Positions 56,010-64,000 of a stretch of DNA of 64,000 nt are shown here, piece by piece. Each line of letters opens with the position of its first letter. The stretch's first letter is position 1. The notes under the pieces were generated by a model. It was not told the origin of the DNA, searched no databases, and saw only the letters and a list, made by a program, of their open reading frames with translations. Made by a program: the position numbers and the translations under genes. Source of the DNA: Thelonectria olida (Eukaryota > Ascomycota > Sordariomycetes > Hypocreales > Nectriaceae); contig JAGPYM010000005.1 in assembly GCA_020736575.1 (NCBI GenBank), positions 62,001 to 126,000 on the forward strand, given 5' to 3'.

Positions 56010-58210
56010 CTATCGAGTGCGATCTTCTGGGGAGAGCGATCGCGGGGCACCGAAGCTATTGGAGAATGCGCTCATCCAGTTATCGGGTCGCGTCCACCCT
56101 CTTGGAAGCCGCGGCTCGGGAGGGAGGAACCCGCTCTCCAGATCAGGATCTCGTCCGAAGCGGGTACCAGAGCCCTCGGCAATAGGACCGTCGTCTTCGT
56201 TGTCATCGCGGTACGGCTCATACAGAGGCTCGGATGAAGGGCCGTGGGCAAGGGATCGAACAACATCGCCCTTACAGATAGGGCATGTTCGTCGGCGTGT
56301 AGTCAACCAAGGAGTGCTGCGCTTAAATTAGCTAAAATGCCATCATTTAAGGAATTGGAGGAAAATACTCACATGCACTCAACGTGGAACTCGTGACCAC
56401 ACGGTAGTGCCATCACTTGGCTCTCGCCATCGACATACTCCTCAAGACAGACAACACATTCGACCTGTCGCCCCATGTACTTCTTCCACTCGCCAGAAAA
56501 ACCACCCGAGCCCTTCTCGCGCTCGTTGCGAGGTGGGTTTTGGGATCCGGATGCGGGGGTGGGAACTGCGGCGCTGGGCGTTGCCTCAGTCTCGCTTTCC
56601 TGGCTTCCAGGCTTGGACCGCGGCCGCGGCTGCGCGGGAGCATCCTGTAGAAGAGGAGTCGTGGGGGAAGTGCTTGTAGGCGATGGGGTTCTCGGTGTGT
56701 CTGTGGGTGACGGAGCGACGGTGTGATAGGTTCGTACTGGGAGCTGTTCAACGACAGATTTTGGCGCCCTCCATCTTCTCCGGCGGATCCTGGCCCGGAG
56801 GATGAGCATGGCATAAACGACAGTGAGGGTAACCAGCGGGCTGATGACGAGAACGAGTAGGGTATCAAAGAAGGGGCTCGCATTGCTCGTGGGAGTAATG
56901 GTCACCCATAAGCCGTCATGAACCGGGCCGTCAGCAGGCTCGGGGAAATAGAAGTCGTCGACGTTCAAGTTGTCGGATGGGCTGGTAATGTCGTAAGCTT
57001 CGCGGTCCCCATCCTCATCATGCACAATCTTGGAAGAAATGAAGTTGTTCTCGTCCAGAGAAGTGCTGGGTTCACTTTCGCCGTTTGTGCCATCAAAAGT
57101 ATTACGGGCATGCTTGGTCATTCGCTTCTCAAGCCCATTTCCGCCGTCGGCGGGAACTGAGGCTGTCGGCCGAGCCCAGCGAATCAGTTGAGAGAAACGT
57201 GCAGTCATGTCAGACGCTATGGTTGATCGCTTCGCAAATGGTGAGCCTGTGTCTGTCATCTGAGATGACTTTTGCTTTCTCTGGCCTTGCTTTTGTACTC
57301 GTGTGGGCTTGGATCCCTTCTGGACTCTGAAAACTGGGTTTCCCTGCGCATCCAACGACTCTTCGATGAAGCTTCCAGGGCGAGTTAAAGACGAAAGTAT
57401 CTGAGCAGTAGTTCGAGCGGTAAACACCGAGGGAATGGTCACATTGTCAACTTCGGGGCCATGTGCGAACATCTGGATAAGAGGGCCACCCTTCTGGTTA
57501 TCACCCACAATAACACCAATGGCCCCTCGCCGTTGCGCCCACAAGACTTTGTCGAGAAAGCCACAGCCGCCGCGCATTACCAGCACAATCTTGCCCTTGA
57601 TATCATCTTCGGGACGGGTCTTGCGAGCGGGGGCGTTGGGCTTGACGTTCTTGGTAACAGAAGACGTCTTCCTGATGGGGCTCTCTCCAGCAATACTGCG
57701 CTTCTTGGCCTGGTTGGGACCGCCGAATCTGGGGATCGCAGCCTGGGGGATAGCCTCTCTTAAAGCCTTATTAACGCTCGCATTGTCAGTGCCTTTGCCC
57801 CATCCTGGGAGATCGCTACAGCCCAGTTCGGCGCCTGAGCCCAAGGTATCCTCGGCAAAGCCGTTGCCCACCCACAATTGACCACTGAGGCCCTTTGCGA
57901 TCAGCTTAGGACCGAAAGCGGCTGGACGGGCGGGGAAGGAGGTGCTGTTGTCGTCGGTCAAGCTAATGGCGGCATTTGGAGGAAACAACGAGAATGGCGT
58001 ATTGTAATACATGAAACCCCATGCTTTCTTTTTGGATTTTGCGCGAGTTTGCGTTTGCGACTTGGAGTTTGAGGATGATGATGTAGAGGTGGCGGGGTAT
58101 GTGGAGGAGGAGCCGGCAACGGATCGTGGCGGGGACGACAGCGATCGGAAGGTGAGGAATAAGGCTGCGGTGAGGAAAAAGATGAGGATCGCAATCCGAG
58201 GAGGACGCAT
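56010..58210 (-). CDS. PA-TM-RING-H2 membrane ubiquitin ligase
   Basis: Two minus-strand exons, 58210-56373 and 56316-56010, flank a 56-nt intron that falls inside the RING finger; the product is 714 residues. The start is the first ATG (MRPPRIAILIFF); the open frame upstream lacks one. Residues 5-20 are a signal or anchor. A protease-associated (PA) domain follows, best seen at IKGKIVLVMRGGCGFLDKV and GVIVGDN. A second membrane span (FFDTLLVLVISPLVTLTVV) lies near 448-473, then a basic RARIRRRRW stop-transfer. The C-terminal half is cytosolic, Pro/Ser-rich, then a RING-H2: Cys585, 588, 604, His606, His609, Cys612, 624 and 627. Proteins of this plan (RNF13 or GRAIL in animals) ubiquitinate membrane cargo in endosomes, Golgi or vacuole. 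The PA domain is interrupted by a long insert, and the substrate is unknown. Confidence 0.88.
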
Positions 58211-58722
58211 GATGGCTTGGTAACGAGAATAATATCTCACGGTTAAAAGAAAGAAGAGAGAGAGAGAGAGGAGGAAAGAGGAGGGAGAGACCGGGTTGGG
58301 TACGGAGCTGTCCCTCTCTAAGTACCCTGTCGACCGTGAGGTGGTGAGGTGAGAAGTAAGGTGATTCGTAGGTCCCGCCCGTAGCTCGCCGTACGAGTCT
58401 TGGGGAAGAGTCGCGACCAGGCGACGAGGTAACGTTAGTAGATGGGCAAGTAAGCTGAGGAGGAGAATGGAAGAGAAGAGGACGAGAGGGAAACAAAACG
58501 ACGGTAAAACGACAAAGGGAAAACAATTTGTGCGGACAAGAAAAAAGTAAACAGGTAGGGATGAAGAGGCTGAGAAACGGCGGATTGTAATGGATGTTAT
58601 GATATGACGAGAGAGAAAGAGAGTTCGACGGGATGGACGAGAGACAGCTCGAGCGGTTAGGTTCTAGTTAGGTACCTAGAGTCCCATCAACCCTTACGTA
58701 TTCGGTACCTGCAAATGGGCAT

Positions 58723-58754
58723 GTGGTTGCGTGGTTGCGTGGTTGCGTGGTTGC
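58723..58754 (+). repeat. 8-bp tandem repeat
   Basis: Four exact copies of GTGGTTGC, followed by a diverged end, about 510 bp upstream of the RING ligase start codon. Confidence 0.9.
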
Positions 58755-59220
58755 GGGACTTGTCTTTGTACGGAGTACGGATGGTTTGAAGAGTTTGGGT
58801 GCTTGAACCTGCCCCCAGACCTGAGCCGGAAGGTATGACGACGGAGATGGTAATGGCTTTGCTCATTCACGTCTCTTTTGCGACATGGTTCAGTTCACTT
58901 CAGTTCAGTGCCGTGTGGGCAATGGCGCATTGTGGGCGCTGTGGGCGCCTAACACCTTTGGAGCTGTGAGGTGGCGCGCAGACGGCATGCTTGGATGCTT
59001 GGGGGTGCAAGGGGGGGGCGTCATGGGTGTCATGGGAGGGGGCTAGCATGGGCGACTGACTGCTGGGTGCTTAGCCGGGGTGAGAAACCCGCTAGCGAGC
59101 GAGCTGCCCCTCACGAGGCCCAGATGCGTCGTCAATTGTTCTATTGTGACTGTTTCAGCCGATGATAGGTGATGAGGTACCTGGTTAGATGGGAGAGCGT
59201 GAGTCTCTCTCCGGGGTGCG

Positions 59221-59235
59221 TGTGTGTGTGTGTGT
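59221..59235 (+). repeat. TG microsatellite
   Basis: About seven TG units following GCG, in the 3.3-kb intergenic stretch. Confidence 0.85.
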
Positions 59236-61555
59236 CTGCGTGTTGTTGATGGGGGGGGAAGGTGTGAATTGACTGACACTCGAGGAAGGTGCACGCAAGG
59301 AAACAGCAAATGCTACCTCATTGGGTGCATCAAACTCTTCTCTCCTCCATCAACCAACATGCTCATCAGAAAACAACCCTGGGACCACCAATCGATCCCA
59401 CCGTCCGTCCATCCATCACCCGACCGTCTCAGGCTCAGCCGCCTGCGTCTTGGTCTGTACGCGCAAATGGTCAATGCCAGTTCCTCCAGCTTGCCAGCGT
59501 CAGAGTGCAGAGTCCTGCCAACGCAACAGGACTGGCTTTATTAGCTCAAGGTCCATCCCAGAACCAATTCGCTCGTTCCTGACAGACTGACGCACATCGA
59601 TATCATTCCCTCATCAAGGCGCCTGGGGCGCTCCATTCGCTGCAAAAGCGGCATAGAGTCCACTCTAGCGCTCCTTGCCGTTGGCCGCTCCACATGTTCT
59701 CATCATCGCGTTACGAACTGGACAAACGAAACCCACTCGACACCAAATCGTCCACGACGACTCTTGGGCCATCCACTTGCCGGAGCCGGCCATAAGCTGC
59801 AGTCTGGATCTCTTTATTGTCCTCTCTTTTGCGCCAACTTGGACTTTCCACTCGCTCACCACTGAAACAAGTTAACCAATTCTTGGGCAAACAGAAAGGT
59901 CTTTTTGTTTAACTCGGACGGAGGCGACCTCCCACGCTCGATTGTTTCTTGGTCCCCTGGTGAAACCTGAGAGCTGACAAGCGACGCAAGCCCAAAGCCT
60001 CAGGAGTCGCGGCGCGCCTTGTCTTGTGTTTTGTCCAAACCCCGAATGCGGTCAAATGTAACGCTAGGAACCACCCTGTTAGCCGCACGTGAGAGCGTCA
60101 GGTGAGCGAAACCAAGCTGATAGCATGAAATCTGCTCCAAGCTAGAGAGATAAGAAGCTTCGTCCGTCCACGACGGAAACGTCAGCTGTCAAACAAGAGT
60201 CTATCATGGGAAGAGTCTCCGAAGAGGGAGATAAAAAGCAACTCCCACCGTTGTTTTCATGCCATGTTTCTCCAGGATACAGCCACTAACCGGAACAAGG
60301 ACACAGCCGATATCCGTGCGAGTCGTCAGTCCCTGAATATCCATACCTCGTCCCCTGTCAGATGCTGTGATTCTCCCACCTGGAGCTCTTTGACTTTTTG
60401 CTTGACGTGTAAAAATAGCTCTCCCTTGGTTTTGCTCTCCTCTCCCTGTGTGCACTGCGCTGTTTCTGGCCCGTCGTTGCAGAGAATGACATGTCGTGCT
60501 TGTTCAGGCCAAGCATGCGAATACGTGTGTGCCTGAACAGTTCGGGCTAAAATAATGGCCTTGGACCTGAACTCGAATTGACGCCGTAACTTAAATTGGC
60601 CCTATTCTTGGATGCACGATCAACGTACGTACTTCGTAACGTATGCGGCCCTGAAGGTAGAATCGCGCATTTACTAAGCGCCTTCGCGATCGAGTGGTCT
60701 GCAATTTAATTCCCCGTATCGATCGGCGTCTAGCCTCTCAATGCATCAATCCACGACCATACCAAACTCTCCGATCATGGAGACACAACGCGTGGTCGGC
60801 GGGTGGTCGGATGGTCGGATCGACCATTGTGCATCTTGCGCGAGTCCTCGCACCACCGCAATCAACCGTTCAGTTGGGATCAATTGGTGAGATTTCATTT
60901 GATTGACGACCAGTTTTCATTGTAGCACATTTCTCGCCTTTTGCTAGAGATTTGTCTTGCATATCTTGTTGCACAATCATTCTTCTCCCCCCTGCGTCCT
61001 CGGCTTCATCGGGAGGCCTGTATCGGGATACCGGGAGCGGTCGAGGCTTTTGCTTTTCGAGACTTTGTTTTCTTTTTTCTTGGGAGGCCTTTTTTAGAAA
61101 CTCGAGAACTTTTGAGACCATATGGCACGGCTTCTCCGAGAATAGATAGTTGTCTCGGAATGGGGACGCTGAGTGGATGAAGTCATCAGTGGTATCTCTC
61201 TGGCATGAAATGCCCGCGAAAAAAAAGAGTTCAACAATTTGTGTGGAAGAAATGATATTCTTATACGTCTACTTGCTATAGTTACTCTTATAAATACATC
61301 CAGCCGAGATTTAATAGTCCCTGACCTTGTGTGTTCATCTTCTTGCTGAGCGCCAGAAATCGATCGTCTCTCGTTACAAATGTGAGTGTTCTATTTCTAA
61401 CAGACCGTCCAGCTACCCTCCTCCCAAATCCCCTATGATGCTTGTATATTTTACTCTAAGATAAACAATGAACCCAAGCAAACCCGCTTCAAAGCGCCCA
61501 TAATGTCAAAGTACAGACCAATAATGTCCATCCAAATTGTTACCAGGGTCTTACC

Positions 61556-62824
61556 CTAGACCACCTCGTCAACTGAAACCGATCCTTCAGAATCGACAGA
61601 TTTCCCTTGATCCCATGCCCTCTTCTCGCCTGCCTTGGACCATCGCACATTGTCCTCTGGGACTGTATCGACCCCATTGGCTCGTTTGATTTGATCCTCT
61701 GAGAATCCTGCTGCCCTCATGCGTTGTTCCTGAGCTTGTTGGTTTTGTTTGAGCTTTTGCCGGTCTCTAAACAACTCGAAAGCATCATCGGTATTGCCAT
61801 TCTCATCGTCCTCGTCCATCTGAATATCCGTTTTCGGATCGTACGTCTCCGAGAAGCGTCGGTCGATACCTGAATACCCTCCAACCTTTCCGCGTCCGCG
61901 ATGTGTCGGCACTGGCGCCGGTCCAATCAGGTCCTCAAGAGAATCGGAATCATCATCTTGGCGCTTCTGCTCATCTTGCTTCGCCTTTGCCTCTTTCTCT
62001 TCTATCGGTGATCGTTCCCGGTGTCGGCTTTTGTGTCTCCTTGGGGACCGTGATCGTGATCGTGATCGCCGTCGGTGTTCGGTTGATCGAGAACGGTCTC
62101 TCCGCCTGCGATGACGACGACGTCTCTCTTCTTCTTCAGACCTGAAGTTTCTGCTTCGCGACCTCCTCCGCTTATTATCTGGGGTTGATCTATTGCCTCG
62201 GTCTGACTTCTCATCCGTTCTGCTAGGACGATCATCACTATAGGACAACCTTCTACGGTGCGCCCGCTCGTGGTGTCGGTCTCTAGTCAGATCCTTGCTC
62301 TTATCCTGCCTCTCACCCTGACCTTTATCATTTCTCGACTTTCGGGAGCCAGGAGTTTCGCGGCTCTTGGAGTCGATGAGGTCCTGACTTGAAGATGCAG
62401 CTTCACTATCGTCGGTGCGCCGTCTCTTCTTCCCACCAAGAATGGCATGAATATCGCCCATCTGTCGCCTTCTAACATCCTGCTGGGTCGGATTCGTTTT
62501 GAGTCGCTTCGCTTCTTCAGCTCGCTCCAAGTTCTTTAGGCGTGCTTGAGACTCTGAGGCCTCCTTGGCGAGCAGGGCTTTGTTGTGTGAGTCGGTGCCC
62601 TTGATGATGTGTCGTAAGAATCGCGTATTGGGTTTGAGCATGTTCGCCGGCCTAGGAACTCGTTAGAAATCGACTGTCCATGCGCAGTATTGCCAACCTG
62701 CATACTTCTTAGTTTGGCGATAGCCTTCCATGCCCAAGGCCGAGTACTTGAGCGAACAGTCATTGGCTTCCTCGGTGAGGCGACCAGCAACGTACTCGTC
62801 CGTCAACAACTGGTCGTTGCCCAT
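61556..62824 (-). CDS. RS-rich nuclear protein, probably RNA-processing related
   Basis: Two minus-strand exons, 62824-62706 and 62651-61556, join in phase across a 54-nt intron (donor GTATGC) to 404 residues. The N-terminus is compact and looks conserved: MGNDQLLTDEYVAGRLTEEA, KYSALGMEGYRQTKK, then PNTRFLRHIIKGTDSHN and LLAKEASESQARL. The centre is an RS domain with runs such as RRRSRSRSRSPRRHKSRH, typical of spliceosome-associated and other nuclear speckle proteins. An acidic stretch (DEDDENGNTDDAF) and FRDRQKLKQNQQAQEQRM follow near the C-terminus. I cannot name the family with confidence. The RS region argues for binding RNA or splicing factors and for phosphorylation by SRPK/Clk kinases (inference). 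The gene is divergent from the Sos7-like gene. Confidence 0.8.
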
Positions 62825-63188
62825 GGCGATTTCTTGTAGACCGTGAAAGCCGCGAGTTGTTGTGTTGTTGCGCAAATGGTCACTATTGATTCCCCAAAAG
62901 TTAATCGAGGATGAAGATTATTGCATCATTGCTGCTGAAGACTGCCGTGGGGATGGGGAACGGCCCGGTAGTTGGTTCTGCCGCCTTCACCGCCTGATGA
63001 GCCATTGTCCCGCACTAACCTAAATTAGGTTGAAAGTAAACATCTTTGCGCGACTCATCACCGTCACCACCACCATTCAACAATTGCGCCGAACAATACA
63101 GTCACGACAACCTGTTATCACAGCCACTGCCGACGCGTTAAAATAGAATTGAACCTCGGAGATATCCCCAAAGAATTCAGATACCGTG
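62825..63188. promoter_or_regulatory. Shared divergent promoter of the RS-rich and Sos7-like genes
   Basis: Only 364 bp separate the two start codons. The sequence includes CCTAAATTAGG near 63018, a near-perfect palindrome, and no TATA box. Co-regulation is possible but not shown. Confidence 0.55.
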
Positions 63189-64000
63189 ATGGATCATCAG
63201 AAGACTGAACAGGTCCTCCGGAGATTGGGGCAAATTCAATCCAAACACGAAATCTCAATCATTAAACTCAGCGAGCCCATCTCGACATCAGCACCGCAAG
63301 ATACACGTCAGCGAACATCAGACGCCTCCAATGTCGATCTCGACGCGACGACTCCTGCCAGCTTGGTGGCCGACCTGGCTCATTACAAAGAGCTCTTCGC
63401 GAAACTACGCTTCTCCTACGTTGAGCAAGTCACGAAAGAAAAGTTTATACGCGCTATTGTGGGCGACCCGCCCTTGATTGTCACGGCAGCAGAGAACCTG
63501 GAGTTGGAAAAAGAGAATGCAGCTGCCAAGTCGGAACTCAAGGCTCTCAAGAACGAGGTGGTCGAGATGGTGGAGGAACTGGAGAGGAAGGGCAAGGAGC
63601 TCAGCAAGCGATACGAAACCGTTCAGCTTGAGAGCGTTAAGCTAAAGGAGCTACCATCTCAGATTGAAGATCTAGAAGTACGGGTTGCAGAGCTCAAGGA
63701 ATCGCAAGCAACGCCAGCAGGGTCAAATCCCAGCCTCAATCTCCCCCTGGGCAAGACACTCGATCTCGTCACGAAGCGCAAGAAGGAGCAGCAAGAGCTC
63801 GCACGGGAATTGGAATCTCTTCAGGCTAAGGCACCACGAAAGCGCAAGGAAGCTGAGCGATTGCGAGCCGAGCTGCAACCCCTCGAGACGAAGCGCCAAA
63901 ATAGCATGACGGCCGCAAAGGAAGCCAGGAGGAGAAAGGAGGCAGCGCTAGGCGGTGCAGCGGATGATCTCGAGGAGCGCGCCCGATGGTGGAGAGCCAG
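63189..64000 (+). CDS. sos7: Kinetochore protein Sos7-like, 5' part (cut by window end)
   Basis: The frame is open from the ATG at 63189 to the last base without an intron, giving 270 residues and continuing beyond the window. The first 80 residues lead to LAHYKELFAKLRFSYVEQVTKEKFIRAIVGDPPLIV, which resembles the conserved head of the Sos7 family. A long coiled coil follows, with heptad runs of Leu, Glu and Lys (LELEKENAAAKSELKALKNEV, later LRAELQPLETKRQ). In fission yeast Sos7 works with Mis12/Spc7 at the outer kinetochore to attach chromosomes to microtubules. The assignment rests on the head motif and layout; other coiled-coil proteins are possible. The shared promoter with the RS-rich gene is short. 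Confidence 0.68.
   Translation, partial: MDHQKTEQVLRRLGQIQSKHEISIIKLSEPISTSAPQDTRQRTSDASNVDLDATTPASLVADLAHYKELFAKLRFSYVEQVTKEKFIRAIVGDPPLIVTAAENLELEKENAAAKSELKALKNEVVEMVEELERKGKELSKRYETVQLESVKLKELPSQIEDLEVRVAELKESQATPAGSNPSLNLPLGKTLDLVTKRKKEQQELARELESLQAKAPRKRKEAERLRAELQPLETKRQNSMTAAKEARRRKEAALGGAADDLEERARWWRA

Larger units (their letters stand above)
58211..61555. other. Intergenic 3.3 kb
   Basis: The left 400 bp are the RING ligase promoter and leader. Simple repeats follow: GA at 58254-58270, four copies of an 8-bp unit at 58723-58754, and TG at 59221-59235. A TACGGAGTA word lies at 58769-58777 and TACTTCGTA at 60631-60639. Open frames around 59220-59590 and 60940-61180 look like chance. 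The right end holds the 3' UTR of the RS-rich gene. No gene is supported. Confidence 0.45.

Noticed and set aside
58211..58240. Upstream extension of the RING ligase (GTG start)
   Set aside because: The first ATG is at 58210 and directly begins a signal/anchor segment; ten extra residues would precede it without a proper start.

Overview
The window is a contig from a filamentous ascomycete (Pezizomycotina), most likely a Sordariomycete. The evidence is nuclear genes cut by 45-170 nt GT-AG introns with CTAAC/CTGAC-type branch sites, well-spaced single genes with CT-rich leaders and no operons, and families typical of these fungi: a Zn2Cys6 regulator, a TRI12-type MFS pump, a secreted protein of the type often mis-named 'ribosomal protein s17', and an S1/P1 nuclease. 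The class-level placement is inference. I rebuilt 19 protein-coding genes exon by exon; all but two (20416 and 25430) join in phase at every junction with little ambiguity. I saw no rRNA, convincing tRNA, transposon or CRISPR array.

Left part (1-31 kb) is mostly housekeeping. After 3.7 kb without genes comes a Dnf1-type phospholipid flippase (3685-8377, +) and a membrane-anchored Msc7-like aldehyde dehydrogenase (9598-11531, +), which converges on a Ded1/Vasa-like DEAD-box helicase (11869-13861, -). The Rix1-complex subunit Ipi1 (15504-16633, -) shares a 387-bp promoter with a three-exon roadblock/LC7 protein (17021-17552, +). Three fungal proteins without assigned function follow: 20416-24705 (+, with an apparent 835-nt intron), 25430-26804 (-, with a zinc-finger-like C-terminus) and 27801-29075 (+, with a frame break near its end). 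The PAT-complex subunit Asterix (29725-30366, -) closes this part.

The middle (32.5-51 kb) looks accessory. It holds a seven-exon Zn2Cys6 regulator (32549-35112, -), a tiny secreted-peptide gene (36790-37018, +), a TRI12-like efflux pump (37534-39585, -), 6.4 kb with no gene I can support, a Q/N-repeat secreted protein (45973-47416, -) and a secreted S1/P1 nuclease (49652-50704, -). Four of these five products are secreted or at the membrane, or regulate transcription of such functions, and spacing is wide.

The right part (52-64 kb) returns to housekeeping: a PQ-loop vacuolar amino-acid transporter with a GC-AG intron (52196-53502, +), aspartate-semialdehyde dehydrogenase with TATA and Gcn4-like sites (54137-55468, +), a PA-TM-RING ubiquitin ligase (56010-58210, -), an RS-rich nuclear protein (61556-62824, -) and, divergent from it, the 5' part of a Sos7-like kinetochore protein cut by the window end (63189-64000, +).

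No wholly new multi-gene system stands out. The best candidates for something undescribed are the 54-residue secreted peptide between regulator and pump, the Q/N-repeat secreted protein with a possible spliced RG-rich tail, and the unassigned proteins.
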